A stretch of 64,000 bases of DNA from UBA5109 sp963975155 (GTDB lineage: Bacteria; Pseudomonadota; Gammaproteobacteria; Pseudomonadales; Pseudohongiellaceae). Below, piece by piece: positions 19,705-28,741 of the stretch (position 1 is the stretch's first letter; every line of letters starts with the position of its first letter). The stretch spans positions 124,001-188,000 of the forward strand of contig CAXBFG010000003.1 of assembly GCA_963975155.1 (NCBI GenBank), given 5' to 3'. Both the position numbers and the translations under genes were made by a program. The notes beneath the pieces were generated by a model, which had not been told where the DNA came from, did no database searches, and saw nothing but the letters and a program-made list of their open reading frames with translations.

Positions 19705-19736
19705 TAAAAAAGGGCTCATTGAGCCCTTTTTTTTTG
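19705..19736. terminator. Bidirectional intrinsic terminator
   Basis: GGGCTC (19712-19717) and GAGCCC (19721-19726) form the core stem with a three-base loop. Runs of A before and T after extend it on both strands. It ends the small secreted gene on the plus strand and the M3 peptidase gene (stop at 19737) on the minus strand. Confidence 0.85.
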
Positions 19737-21926
19737 TTAATTCAGGCCTCTTCTCTCGAGTAAAGGGGCAACATCCGCCGGTCGGCCACGGAAGTCTTCA
19801 TACAGTTGCATGGCCTCAATGCTGCCGCCACGTGAAAGCAGAGTGTCCCGGAAATGTTGCCCGTTTTCTCTTAGCATTCCGCCATTTTCATCGAACCAAT
19901 CCACTGTATCCGCATCAAGTACTTCACTCCAGATATAAGAATAATAACCGGCAGAATAGCCCCCCATAATATGAGAGAAATAAGTTAGACGATAGCGTGG
20001 TGGTACAGCGGGTAAATTGATACCAGCTGCAGTTAAGGCATTTTCTTCAAATTGCATGAGTTGGTCAGCAGCAGGGATTTCATCGGGCTGTAATTGATGT
20101 AAAGCCATATCAGTAACTGAAGCTGCAAGATATTCGGTGGTGGCAAAACCTTGATTAAATTTCTGGGCTTCGAGAACACGATTCAACAATTCGGCAGGCA
20201 GGGGCTCTCCACTTTCATAGTGCACTGCATAGTTTGCGAGTACTTCAGGCCAGGAAGCCCACATTTCATTTACCTGCGATGGAAATTCCACGAAATCGCG
20301 GGGCACATTAGTACCAGCAAAAGAAGGATAATTCACATTGGAAAACATGCCATGCAGAGCGTGACCAAATTCATGAAACATTGTGGTGACTTCATCAAAA
20401 GTCATTAAAGTCGGTTCCCCGGCTGGAGGTTCAGGAATATTCAGATGATTGGCAATGACTGGCTTCTGTCCCAGTATCTGTGATTGGCTGACATAGGCAT
20501 TCATCCAGGCACCACCACTTTTACTGGAGCGAGCATATAAATCCATGATGAATATGGCCAATGTGGAACCATTCTGGTCCCTGACTTCGAATACCCGTAC
20601 ATCGTCCTGATAAACAGGTAAATCGAAACGTTCCTCAAAACTGATCCCGTATATTTGTTCAGCAGCATAAAACACGCCCCTGAACATGACGTTATTAACT
20701 TCAAAATAGGGGCGCAATTGATTTTCATCAAACTGGTAACGTTGTTGTCTGACTTTTTCGGCATAGTAGGCCCAGTCCCAGGCCGCCAGTTCAAAATCAC
20801 CACCCTCGGCATCGATCATGGCCTGAAGATCGCTGGCTTCTCGACGGGCATTAGCGACAGCTGGCGGCACTAACTCTGCCAGTCGCTGATTAACCGCCTC
20901 TACAGTTTGAGCTGTTTGATTTTGCAGGCTGTAATCAGCATAGGTAGAGAAGCCTAATAATTGCGCTTTTTCCGTCCTTAACTGAATTGTTCTGCTCAGT
21001 ATTTCCCGGTTGTCATACTCACCACCCCGATGGCCTCTTGATAGTGAAGTCTCATAAATACGTTGCCGTAAAGCGCGATTTTCCAGTTTTGTCAGTGATG
21101 GTTGACCACTTGTGTTCAGGAGAGGAATAACATATTTTCCTGGTAAATCACGGTTCATGGCCTCATCTGCAGCGGTCTGGATTTCAGCGCTACTCAGACC
21201 TGCCAGTTCAGCAGCGTCATCAACGACAACGGCTACTGCGTTCACCTCATTGAGAACATTTTGTCCGAAGCTGGTTGAAAGTTCGGCAAGTTCAGTGTTG
21301 ATATTTCGCAGACTTTGTTTTGCATCTTCGTTGAGCTCAGCACCGGCTCGTATAAAGGCTTTGTAGCTTTCTTCTACCAGACGCAAAGATTCCGGATCAA
21401 GCCCCAAGGAATCACTCTGTTGATAAAGACTATTAATACGATCAAATAATTGTTCATTCAGGAATATCCGATCATTGTGCTCAGAAAGTCGCGGCGCAAT
21501 CTCGACTTCAATCTCGTTTAAGCCGTCATTGGTATGTGCAGAGGTCATTGAAAAAAATACCGTAGCAACTCTGTTCAGCAGGCGCCCAGAGAGTTCCAAG
21601 GGAATGATGGTATTGGCAAATGTCGGAGCATCACTCTGTCCGGCGATAGCTTCAATTTCGGCTATCTGTTCAGCCATGCCTTGTTCAAAAGCAGGCAGAT
21701 AGTGCTCCAGTTCAATCAGGTCAAACTGCGGGTACTGCAGTGGCAGTGGGCTTTCAACAAGAAAGGGGTTTGCTGCCAAAGTATCCATATTATCTGCCTC
21801 CAGGGTAGCTGCCGGGATTGCAGTTGAAGGCTGCATTGTAAGACTTGTATCAGTGTTTTCATTTGAACAGGCACTAAGCAAACAGACTGTGAAAATGAGA
21901 GGAAGTGGGTGTATGGCTTTCATCAT
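19737..21926 (-). CDS. dcp: M3 family metallopeptidase lipoprotein (peptidyl-dipeptidase Dcp-like)
   Basis: This zinc peptidase cleaves dipeptides from the C-termini of short peptides. The 729-residue protein begins with a lipoprotein signal (VCLLSACSNE), so it is envelope-anchored, unlike the E. coli enzyme. The thimet-oligopeptidase catalytic domain fills the C-terminal half, with the zinc motif FHEFGHALHG and the downstream conserved DFVEFPSQVNEMW. The sequence near the end (RYRLTYFSHIMGGYSAGYYSYIWSEVL) is typical of Dcp/OpdA. Whether it is Dcp or another M3 member cannot be settled by eye. Confidence 0.85.
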   Translation of the reverse strand: MMKAIHPLPLIFTVCLLSACSNENTDTSLTMQPSTAIPAATLEADNMDTLAANPFLVESPLPLQYPQFDLIELEHYLPAFEQGMAEQIAEIEAIAGQSDAPTFANTIIPLELSGRLLNRVATVFFSMTSAHTNDGLNEIEVEIAPRLSEHNDRIFLNEQLFDRINSLYQQSDSLGLDPESLRLVEESYKAFIRAGAELNEDAKQSLRNINTELAELSTSFGQNVLNEVNAVAVVVDDAAELAGLSSAEIQTAADEAMNRDLPGKYVIPLLNTSGQPSLTKLENRALRQRIYETSLSRGHRGGEYDNREILSRTIQLRTEKAQLLGFSTYADYSLQNQTAQTVEAVNQRLAELVPPAVANARREASDLQAMIDAEGGDFELAAWDWAYYAEKVRQQRYQFDENQLRPYFEVNNVMFRGVFYAAEQIYGISFEERFDLPVYQDDVRVFEVRDQNGSTLAIFIMDLYARSSKSGGAWMNAYVSQSQILGQKPVIANHLNIPEPPAGEPTLMTFDEVTTMFHEFGHALHGMFSNVNYPSFAGTNVPRDFVEFPSQVNEMWASWPEVLANYAVHYESGEPLPAELLNRVLEAQKFNQGFATTEYLAASVTDMALHQLQPDEIPAADQLMQFEENALTAAGINLPAVPPRYRLTYFSHIMGGYSAGYYSYIWSEVLDADTVDWFDENGGMLRENGQHFRDTLLSRGGSIEAMQLYEDFRGRPADVAPLLERRGLN

Positions 21927-21940
21927 TATTATTCTTATAG

Positions 21941-22318
21941 TTACTCAATTCGCTTTAATTTAGCCGGAAAAAGAGAAATTAACAACTCTGAAATGAGTAA
22001 ACCGCAGATTATGCCAATGCTGTTAGCCAACATATCAAGCCATTCCCCATAGCGATTTACATAAGGTTGTACAAGTTCGATAACGCCGCTGAAGGCAAGA
22101 TAGAATACGACTATAAGCCACCAGAATTTTGGTTTTCGTATAGCAACAGGGATGACTAAAACAGCATAGGCGATCAGGTGATGCGTTTTATCACTTCCCG
22201 GTGCCGCCGGCAGTTCGGGTAGTGGCAAAAGTGATAAAAGGCCAATAATAAGTAAAAGGAAGACAGAACATTGTTTCCAGTAACGATTTAAAAAATTCAA
22301 TAAAGTTGTCATTAACAA
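21941..22318 (-). CDS. VanZ-like family membrane protein
   Basis: This 125-residue protein has about four hydrophobic segments and the VanZ-like features DKTHHLIAYAVLVIPVA, FWWLIVVFYLAFSGVIELVQPYVNRYGEWLDMLANSIGI split across helices 2 to 4. VanZ-like proteins of this size are common in marine gammaproteobacteria, and their function is mostly unknown. It lies 14 nt upstream of the M3 peptidase and may be co-transcribed with it. Confidence 0.75.
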   Translation of the reverse strand: MLMTTLLNFLNRYWKQCSVFLLLIIGLLSLLPLPELPAAPGSDKTHHLIAYAVLVIPVAIRKPKFWWLIVVFYLAFSGVIELVQPYVNRYGEWLDMLANSIGIICGLLISELLISLFPAKLKRIE

Positions 22319-22516
22319 ACCAAATAAGTTGCGGGTTTTGCGAGTTCATTTATCAAGCTGGATAAATTAGCATCCTCAGCATTGTAGTTGCTATGCCTCA
22401 GCATTCATAGAAGTGGTTGGGCGTGGAAGTAAAGCAAATGCTGTTTAATACTCAGGGCTTTAGATTCATTACGAGAAGTACCTCTGGTTCTGACGGGCAA
22501 AGGTAGGGAATGGGAT

Positions 22517-23011
22517 TTAACAGTTTATTTCGGTGTTGCGGGTCAGCATTGTTTTTTTACCGGAAAAAGCAGCATAAAAAGATAAATGCGCGGCATGTGA
22601 AAAAACATCATCCCGTTGACTATATTGTGCGATCCAGTCGAGCAACATGGATAAATTTTCATCCTGTTTCTGTTTGGATGCATATTTATGTGCTTCCCAG
22701 GGTCTGTTTTTAGCATTTTCTATGCAGCTCTCTATGGGTAAATTCAAAAAAATTATTTCATTAGCCTTGCTGCTGAGCAGCTCAAGCAAATCAGTGTAAC
22801 AACCTTCTATCACCCAGGCTTGATTCTTATCCAAAAACTCTTGCACCTTTGCAAAAGAATCTTTCAGAGCTGCTCTCTGTGGCGGCATGGTGTCCAGCCA
22901 GGCATAGTTATCTAAATCCAGATGGGCCAGATTTTCAGTTTTTGCAAGGGCGCGGGCCAAAGTAGATTTTCCAGAACCGGAATTTCCAAAAATCAGTATT
23001 TTTTTATGCAT
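22517..23011 (-). CDS. P-loop nucleoside/adenylate-kinase-like protein
   Basis: This 164-residue cytoplasmic protein has a Walker A FGNSGSGKST at about 8-17, a DLDNYAWLD motif that resembles the NMP-binding site of small-molecule kinases, and a Walker-B-like strand EIIFLNLP. It fits the adenylate-kinase/shikimate-kinase-like group often annotated as topology-modulation or AAA_18/33 proteins. The substrate is unknown. It forms a short cluster with the GFA-family gene just upstream. Confidence 0.7.
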   Translation of the reverse strand: MHKKILIFGNSGSGKSTLARALAKTENLAHLDLDNYAWLDTMPPQRAALKDSFAKVQEFLDKNQAWVIEGCYTDLLELLSSKANEIIFLNLPIESCIENAKNRPWEAHKYASKQKQDENLSMLLDWIAQYSQRDDVFSHAAHLSFYAAFSGKKTMLTRNTEINC

Positions 23012-23037
23012 TTATTTGCTCGTATATTTTGCCTGTC

Positions 23038-23379
23038 TTATATAACCGCACCATTGAGACTTCTTATGGGTATATCAGAAACCTCATTAAGCTGAGCCAT
23101 ACGGAAGTTAATCGCTATTATAGGTGAAGGATCGTCCGGTAGAGATCTGTAGTGCGTTACACATCCGCAATGCTTGCAATGTATAAATTCAATACATTTA
23201 TCATTCCATAAATAAGCGCTGGCACCTTTTTCGCCGATGCTGATATCAACCTGCTCGGGTTGATAATATCCCCACAGTGAATTATACCTGCGGCATATTG
23301 AACAGTTGCAGCTAGCTAATTCTTTTGGTACTTGCAGTAGTGTTAGCGTTATATTCTTACAATGGCATTCAAGTTTCAT
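23038..23379 (-). CDS. GFA-family (Mss4-like fold) zinc protein
   Basis: This 113-residue protein has the cysteine pattern of the glutathione-dependent formaldehyde-activating enzyme family: CHCKNITL at the start, NCSICRR near 25 and HCKHCGCVTHYRS near 73. These would bind zinc. Most family members are not characterised as formaldehyde-activating, so the reaction is unknown. It lies 26 nt upstream of the P-loop kinase-like gene in the same direction. Confidence 0.75.
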   Translation of the reverse strand: MKLECHCKNITLTLLQVPKELASCNCSICRRYNSLWGYYQPEQVDISIGEKGASAYLWNDKCIEFIHCKHCGCVTHYRSLPDDPSPIIAINFRMAQLNEVSDIPIRSLNGAVI

Positions 23380-23605
23380 ATTTGCTCAAGTCTGAAAATT
23401 ATTTATTTTTATACATTGTCAGGGTTGGGATTTTCAATTGAGTGATTATTTGATTTTTATAACAACAATACCAGGGGCGAATCTCAATCAGCTTTGGAGC
23501 CATTCTACCTGGCCTTTAAAATCTTTGACCTCATGCCTAATATAGTCTAAAACAGTTTAGTCATTATTTATGCACAACACATTAATATGAGTAAGGGGAA
23601 AACTA

Positions 23606-24001
23606 ATGTCGACTGATGCCGGAAAACTTATTTTGCGTTTGACCTTAGGGTTTTTGATGTTGTTTCACGGTTGGGCAAAAATTACCGGCGGAGTAGATTT
23701 TATAGCAGGTTTATTGGAAGACAATTCCTTACCTGGCTTTCTGGCTTATCTGGTTTACCTTGGTGAGGTACTTGCTCCCTTGTTTCTGATTGCGGGTGCC
23801 TATACGCGTATAGCAGCTCTCACTATTGCCGGCACCATGGTGGTAGCTGTGTTATTAGTCCATACAGGCGATTTATTTGTATTGTCAGGAACAGGAGGCT
23901 GGAGGCTTGAATTACAAGCATTTTATTTGATGAGCGCAGTCGTCGTTATGATAATTGGCCCAGGCAAACTCAGTTTTATGCCTGAGAGTCGCTGGAACTA
24001 A
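23606..24001 (+). CDS. DoxX family inner-membrane protein
   Basis: This 131-residue protein has four membrane helices and the DoxX start (LILRLTLGFLMLFHGWAKITGG). An AYTRIAALTIAG helix and a C-terminal helix near ELQAFYLMSAVVVMIIGPGKLS follow. SD AAGGGGAAA lies just upstream. DoxX proteins are small membrane proteins linked to redox or sulfur metabolism in some species. Here it is a lone gene convergent with ccoP. Confidence 0.82.
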   Translation: MSTDAGKLILRLTLGFLMLFHGWAKITGGVDFIAGLLEDNSLPGFLAYLVYLGEVLAPLFLIAGAYTRIAALTIAGTMVVAVLLVHTGDLFVLSGTGGWRLELQAFYLMSAVVVMIIGPGKLSFMPESRWN

Positions 24002-24024
24002 ACGGCAAAATATTGACTTGTCAG

Positions 24025-24903
24025 CTAACGACTTAACCAGGCAGTCAGTAATTTAATTTGTACCTCGTCCAGGATTTCACCGAAGGCAGGCATCTGTCCG
24101 TTGCGTCCAACAGCTATGGAGGCTTTAATGGTTTCAATGTCGCCGCCATATAACCAGATATTATCGTTCAAACGTGGTGCCCCAAGAGCAGGGTTACCCT
24201 CTCCTGATGAGCCATGACAGGCGAAACAAAAAGTATCGTACTGCATTTTTCCGGGATGGTTGGCATTGATGCCATCAGCCATGCTCAACACATATTCTGC
24301 GACATTATTTACCCCTTGATCATTCAGCACAGCCTGCCAACTGATCATTACTGCCAGACGGCCGTTACGAATTGTTTGTTCAATCTCAACAGGACTTGCC
24401 CCCCACTGCCAGTCTGAATCTGTTAAATCGGGAAACAGATTGGCCTGCCCGGATGCTTCTGAGCCGTGGCATGCTGAGCAATGTTCCGTGAATATAGAAG
24501 CAGCAGTATCCATAGCACTGACATCAGCCGAAAGTTCAGTGTAAGACAGAGCCAGGATGTTTGATTCAAGTTCCGCAAATTCCTCATCATATCTGGCTGT
24601 ATGCTCAGCAAACTGACCTCCCTGTGACCATTGGAACGCGCCTTTGAATGAACCCAGGCCGGGATACAACATCAGATAAATAACACTGATCACCATCATG
24701 GAGAGTATCAGCCAGAACCACCAGATAGGTGGAGAGCTGTTGCCTTCCCGAAGTGATGAGTCCCAGACTGGACCTTCGTCCTCAAAGTCAGGACCAGGAT
24801 CCATGAAATAAAAACTCAATACAAACCAGGCCAGGCCTAAAAATCCTACGCTGCTCAGTACTATAATCCAGCCGCTCCAGAAATCGCTTGGCATATCGGC
24901 CAT
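24025..24903 (-). CDS. ccoP: cbb3-type cytochrome c oxidase subunit III (di-haem)
   Basis: CcoP receives electrons from soluble or membrane cytochrome c and passes them to CcoO and CcoN. The 292-residue protein has two membrane helices (about 9-32 and 60-81), as in the long CcoP type, with the conserved GSFKGAFQW stretch. Its two haem c sites are at C142-H146 (CSACH) and C226-H230 (CFACH). It is the last gene of the ccoNOQP operon. Confidence 0.94.
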   Translation of the reverse strand: MADMPSDFWSGWIIVLSSVGFLGLAWFVLSFYFMDPGPDFEDEGPVWDSSLREGNSSPPIWWFWLILSMMVISVIYLMLYPGLGSFKGAFQWSQGGQFAEHTARYDEEFAELESNILALSYTELSADVSAMDTAASIFTEHCSACHGSEASGQANLFPDLTDSDWQWGASPVEIEQTIRNGRLAVMISWQAVLNDQGVNNVAEYVLSMADGINANHPGKMQYDTFCFACHGSSGEGNPALGAPRLNDNIWLYGGDIETIKASIAVGRNGQMPAFGEILDEVQIKLLTAWLSR

Positions 24904-24905
24904 GA

Positions 24906-25037
24906 CTAATCATCCTCCAGTGGGATACGGGCATTGTCCTGACTAACTTGCCTGCTTTCCTTGGTGGTTACCCACAGGACCAGTCCCACCATGAATAACA
25001 TGACCAGCATATCGCCAACAAAAAGAAATACCGTCAT
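24906..25037 (-). CDS. ccoQ: cbb3-type cytochrome c oxidase subunit CcoQ
   Basis: This 43-codon gene lies between ccoO and ccoP. The protein starts MTVFLFVGDMLVMLFMVGLV, one membrane helix, followed by a polar tail with VTTKESRQVSQDNARI. Its ATG overlaps the ccoO stop (TGATG on the minus strand) and its stop is two bases before the ccoP ATG. CcoQ stabilises the core oxidase complex. Size, position and single-helix topology all fit. Confidence 0.88.
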   Translation of the reverse strand: MTVFLFVGDMLVMLFMVGLVLWVTTKESRQVSQDNARIPLEDD

Positions 25038-25684
25038 CACATGCCCTCCATATTCATGTCTTCCATACTCTCGTCATAACTGCTTCCCAGCATTTGCAAA
25101 TAGCGGATCAGTGCATCTATTTCACGCAGACCTTCAAGTGCAGCTGGAGCGTTGCTTATGTCTTCTTCAGTATAAGGATGCCCCAGTTTTTGCAGAGCCT
25201 GCATTTTTTTCTGAATGTTGCCTGCTTCATAGGCTTCTCTTTCGGCCAACCAGGGATAGGCGGGCATAATGGATTCAGGTATTACGGCGCGTGGATTTAA
25301 CAAATGTACTTCATGCCATATGTTGGTGTATTTACCTCCTACCCTGTGCAGATCTGGTCCAGTGCGTTTTGATCCCCAGAGAAAAGGACGATCATAGACA
25401 AATTCTCCGGAACGTGAGTAAGGCCCGTAACGTTCAACTTCGGCAACCAGAGGACGTACTTGTTGAGAATGACAGACATGACAGCCTTCCCGAATATAAA
25501 TATCGCGACCGGTTAGTTCTACTGCATCATAGACGCGGGTGTTGACTGTAGGAGTACTTAAGGTCTCGTCATTCAGGCTGGGAAGTATCTGAACCAGACC
25601 GCCGATGGATGACACAAAAAGAATGCCAAAGATAAGCAGGCCAATATTTTCTTCCAGTATGTGATGTAACTTAATTCCGTTCAT
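25037..25684 (-). CDS. ccoO: cbb3-type cytochrome c oxidase subunit II (mono-haem)
   Basis: CcoO is the membrane-anchored mono-haem cytochrome c of the oxidase. The 215-residue protein has an N-terminal helix (about 13-33) and the haem motif CHVCH at 68-72 in the conserved YIREGCHVCHSQQVRPL context. It also has the GPDLHRVGGKY and MPAYPWL motifs, in which the Met is the axial haem ligand. It overlaps the ccoN stop region by four bases and overlaps the ccoQ start. Confidence 0.95.
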   Translation of the reverse strand: MNGIKLHHILEENIGLLIFGILFVSSIGGLVQILPSLNDETLSTPTVNTRVYDAVELTGRDIYIREGCHVCHSQQVRPLVAEVERYGPYSRSGEFVYDRPFLWGSKRTGPDLHRVGGKYTNIWHEVHLLNPRAVIPESIMPAYPWLAEREAYEAGNIQKKMQALQKLGHPYTEEDISNAPAALEGLREIDALIRYLQMLGSSYDESMEDMNMEGM

Positions 25685-27165
25685 GCGGGTATCTCCGTGC
25701 CGATATGATCAGCCGAGGGATCGGCTTTCGGTTTCATGCGGTATTTTTCCGGCACCGGCGGTGGAGTAACTTTTGCTGTTTGCTGGCCGCGCATCGTCAT
25801 GAAGAGATTCCAGCTCATGACAATTGTGCCAGTGAAGAAAATGAGTCCGGCAATTAATCTAAGGCCGTAATAGGATGACATGGCGGCCATGATTTCACGA
25901 AAACTGAAACTGAGCTGACCGAATTCATCAATGCTTAACCAGAGCAAGCCCTGTGAAACACCGGCTGCCCACATGGAAAGTATGTAAAGCATGGTGCCAG
26001 CCAAAGCCAACCAGAAATGCAGATTCGCTAGCCTGGTGCTATAAAGTTCCCGTCCGGCCAGTTTTGGCACCAGAAAATAGAAAGTACCGTAAGTGATCAT
26101 TGCGTTCCAGCCAAGTGCTCCGGAATGAACATGACCGATTGTCCAGTCGGTAAAATGGCTCACTACGTTGACACTGCGAATGGCCATCATTGGGCCTTCA
26201 AAAGTAGCCAGTCCATAGAAGGCCAATGACAAGACCATAAATTTCAGTGCAGGATCAGTACGTAATTTGTCCGAGGCCTTACTAACGGTCATAATGCCAT
26301 TGATCATGGTCGCCCATGAAGGTGCCAGCAGAACCAGGCTCATCACCATACCCAGGGTCTGTACCCACTCAGGTATGGAGTTGTAATGCAGATGGTGTGG
26401 TCCGGCCCAAATATAGCTGTATGTGAAGGCCCAGAATGAAATTACAGATAGCCGGTAACTCCAGATCGGCTGGCCCGATAGCTTCGGTAGAAAGTAATAC
26501 ATCATCCCCAGGAAGCCACCTGTCAGCAAGAAGCCCACGGCATTATGTCCGTACCACCATTGTACGACTGCGTCCTGGGCACCAGCATATAAGGAATAGG
26601 ATTTCCCGATGCTGACCGGAATTGCCAGATTATTAACGATATGCAGCATGGCGATGACAATGATCAAGCCACCAAAAAACCAGTTGGAAATATAGATCGG
26701 GCGTATGCGCCGCTTGGCGATGGTGCCGAAGAAAACAATGCCAAAACAAAGCCAGATTATGGTGATGGCAATATCAAAGGGCCATTCCAGTTCGGCATAT
26801 TCTTTTGTGGAAGTCCAGCCTGCCAAAAGTGATAAGCCCCCAAGCAGCACTGTTAACTGCCAGGCATAACAACAAAACCAGGCAAGTCTGGGCATAAACA
26901 GGGGCACATGGGAAGTGCGTTGTACGCTATAAAAAGCGGTTCCCATCAGCGCACTGACACCAAAGCCGAAAATGACGCCATTAGTATGCAAGGGACGAAT
27001 ACGACCAAAGGATAACCAGAATTGACCAAAATCCAATTCAGGCCAGACGAATTCGGCTGCGAGGTAGACGCCTGCAAACATCGCAAGCAGCACCCAAATT
27101 ACAGAAAACTGGATAAGTCTTGTGACGACCCTGTCATGATAAATTTCTTGTACAGCTTGATTCAT
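25681..27165 (-). CDS. ccoN: cbb3-type cytochrome c oxidase subunit I
   Basis: CcoN is the catalytic, proton-pumping haem-copper subunit of the high-affinity terminal oxidase. The 494-residue protein has twelve membrane helices. It carries the haem b ligand region RPLHTNGVIFGF, the CuB/His segment WWYGHNAVGFLLT, the GPHHLHYNSIPEW motif, and the haem b3/b ligands in TDWTIGHVHSGALGWNAM. A typical high-affinity oxidase used under low oxygen, in keeping with the FNR-type box upstream of the operon. Confidence 0.96.
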   Translation of the reverse strand: MNQAVQEIYHDRVVTRLIQFSVIWVLLAMFAGVYLAAEFVWPELDFGQFWLSFGRIRPLHTNGVIFGFGVSALMGTAFYSVQRTSHVPLFMPRLAWFCCYAWQLTVLLGGLSLLAGWTSTKEYAELEWPFDIAITIIWLCFGIVFFGTIAKRRIRPIYISNWFFGGLIIVIAMLHIVNNLAIPVSIGKSYSLYAGAQDAVVQWWYGHNAVGFLLTGGFLGMMYYFLPKLSGQPIWSYRLSVISFWAFTYSYIWAGPHHLHYNSIPEWVQTLGMVMSLVLLAPSWATMINGIMTVSKASDKLRTDPALKFMVLSLAFYGLATFEGPMMAIRSVNVVSHFTDWTIGHVHSGALGWNAMITYGTFYFLVPKLAGRELYSTRLANLHFWLALAGTMLYILSMWAAGVSQGLLWLSIDEFGQLSFSFREIMAAMSSYYGLRLIAGLIFFTGTIVMSWNLFMTMRGQQTAKVTPPPVPEKYRMKPKADPSADHIGTEIPA

Positions 27166-27180
27166 TTATTGGAACTCATT

Positions 27181-27783
27181 TTAAACGGCAATGGCTGGAC
27201 CCAGACCAATCGTCCAGAGGGCAACTGATAAACCAAGGATAGTGACTGCTCCGACCAGAAGCCAGGCAACCAGGGCTGATGCCATTAGCATGCCTCGCTG
27301 GGGTGAAATTTCCAGAGCACTGGGGAGTCCTCTGTACAGCAGGTTCATACACCAGATTAAAGTTGGCAAGAGCACCAGTAAGTTAAAGAAGGCATTGGGG
27401 TATAAATGCGCGATGCTGGCTACTAAAAGTGGCAAATAAACAACAGTGAATAAATTAAAATATGTTCCTAGCCGCTTACTGGCACCGTATGTGTTACCCA
27501 TCCAGTTCGCGATAAAAACCGTGCTGAAATAACCCGTGCTCAGTACCAGGAAATAACAAAAGCTGATGATGAAGCGGGCTGAAGTATCCAAAAATATGGG
27601 TTCATTCGTTCCCATTCGCCAACCAAAAATGCCTGAACCTATCCAGACAAATATAGGTGGTATGAGTAGGATGAAGGGTGCAATTAGTTGCAGAACCCCC
27701 GATGTTTTTGTGCTTTCCCTGGCAATACTCCTGAATACAATGGCGGGTTTCAGAAGTGTATTGATGAGTGTTACATCATGCAT
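27181..27783 (-). CDS. YIP1-family membrane protein, first gene of the cco operon
   Basis: This 200-residue protein has five predicted membrane helices and the Yip1-domain look: a short soluble N-terminus (INTLLKPAIVFRSIARES), then alternating hydrophobic segments starting LLIPPIFVWIGSGIFGW. It lies 15 nt before ccoN in the same direction and just downstream of the FNR-type box, so it is probably co-transcribed with ccoNOQP. A role in oxidase assembly is possible but unproven. The family assignment is by hydropathy and general sequence feel. Confidence 0.65.
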   Translation of the reverse strand: MHDVTLINTLLKPAIVFRSIARESTKTSGVLQLIAPFILLIPPIFVWIGSGIFGWRMGTNEPIFLDTSARFIISFCYFLVLSTGYFSTVFIANWMGNTYGASKRLGTYFNLFTVVYLPLLVASIAHLYPNAFFNLLVLLPTLIWCMNLLYRGLPSALEISPQRGMLMASALVAWLLVGAVTILGLSVALWTIGLGPAIAV

Positions 27784-27815
27784 TGATATTCCGGTTACAG
27801 TACTGCAATGTACCG

Positions 27816-27861
27816 AACATTACAGCATACCAATACGCTTTTTAACATTGATAAAAATCAA
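27816..27861 (-). promoter_or_regulatory. FNR/Anr-type box and promoter for the YIP1-ccoNOQP operon
   Basis: TTGATAAAAATCAA at 27848-27861 is a perfect match to the FNR/Anr consensus TTGAT-N4-ATCAA. It lies about 65-78 bp upstream of the YIP1 start. A -10-like TGTAAT is found on the minus strand at 27824-27819, about 33 bp from the box centre, the spacing expected for a class II (-41.5) activated promoter. The box overlaps the last codons of comF. Confidence 0.75.
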
Positions 27862-28628
27862 AAGTTAGGTAGCTTCCGGCAGGCACGCGCCAGACACCAG
27901 ATATGAACTTCCTCTACCTTGTTTCGTTTTAATAACATAGCAAGCTCTCGCGTGCTTGCTGTTGTAGTGACGACGTCATCAATAATGGCGACGCTAGCAG
28001 CTAGGTCAGCCTGACTTTTAGTAATACTGAAAGCCTGCCGAAGATTCTGCTGACGGGCTTTGACATTCAGTCCTTCCTGCCGAGGCGTATTACGATGTCG
28101 TATACAAAGTTGGCGAGCCAACGGCAGGTTCAGACGGTGACTTAAGTAAGTGCCGATTTCAATGGCCTGATTAAAGCCACGTTGCCGCAGTCGTTTGTCA
28201 TGCAAGGGCATGGGAATCAAAAGCTCCGGCGTTTTTCTGTCGGTATAAAAATCCTCGATACTCAGCAAGAGCTGATGTGCCAAGACCCTGCCATAGGCGA
28301 GTTTGCCATGATATTTAAAGGCACCGAGTAATCTATCTACAGGTTCAGCATATTCAAATGCAGAAACGATATGTTTAAAGGGGGGTGAGTGCACAATACA
28401 GTGTCCACACAGATGACCGTCGAAAGTGTTAGAGGGAAGTGGCAAGCCGCAGGACTCACAAGGGTCCGATATTCTGGGAAGCGATTCTGTGCAAGGCAGA
28501 CAAAGATCATAATTCCGCTTGCTGCTTTTATTACACAGGATGCACGTGCCCGGCAGCAGGCTATATTGGATATTTTTTAACCAATGGTTAACTTTTGAAA
28601 TAAGACTGGTTGACATGTAGAATCCCAT
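27858..28628 (-). CDS. comF: ComF family phosphoribosyltransferase-like protein
   Basis: ComF proteins take part in DNA uptake/transformation. The 256-residue protein has an N-terminal zinc-finger region with several CxxC pairs (CILC; LCLPC; CESCGLP; LCGHC). It ends in a type I phosphoribosyltransferase fold with QRGFNQAIEIG and the PRPP motif VAIIDDVVTTTAST. An internal ATG at 28616 is an alternative start. It is divergent from bioB, as in Pseudomonas. The presence of comF with a type IV pilus locus suggests possible natural competence. Confidence 0.88.
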   Translation of the reverse strand: MGFYMSTSLISKVNHWLKNIQYSLLPGTCILCNKSSKRNYDLCLPCTESLPRISDPCESCGLPLPSNTFDGHLCGHCIVHSPPFKHIVSAFEYAEPVDRLLGAFKYHGKLAYGRVLAHQLLLSIEDFYTDRKTPELLIPMPLHDKRLRQRGFNQAIEIGTYLSHRLNLPLARQLCIRHRNTPRQEGLNVKARQQNLRQAFSITKSQADLAASVAIIDDVVTTTASTRELAMLLKRNKVEEVHIWCLARACRKLPNF

Positions 28629-28741
28629 CTTCGATTCAATATAGTGCCAGGGCTGTATATTTCCATTTTTTAGGGAATCGAAAAGCCATCATCAGGCTAC
28701 AGATAGCCTGATATTTATTAGCCAATAAGCAGGTGACCTCT
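28629..28741 (+). promoter_or_regulatory. comF-bioB divergent regulatory region with inverted repeats
   Basis: The 113-bp gap holds two perfect inverted repeats. TTCGATTC (28630-28637) pairs with GAATCGAA (28675-28682). TCAGGCT (28692-28698) pairs with AGCCTGA (28705-28711). Neither resembles the BirA operator (TTGTAAACC-N15-GGTTTACAA), so bio regulation here may use another factor or RNA structure. SD AGGTGA at 28731-28736 fixes the bioB ATG at 28742. Confidence 0.45.

Noticed and set aside
28629..28741. BirA operator upstream of bioB
   Set aside because: The inverted repeats present do not match TTGTAAACC-N15-GGTTTACAA.
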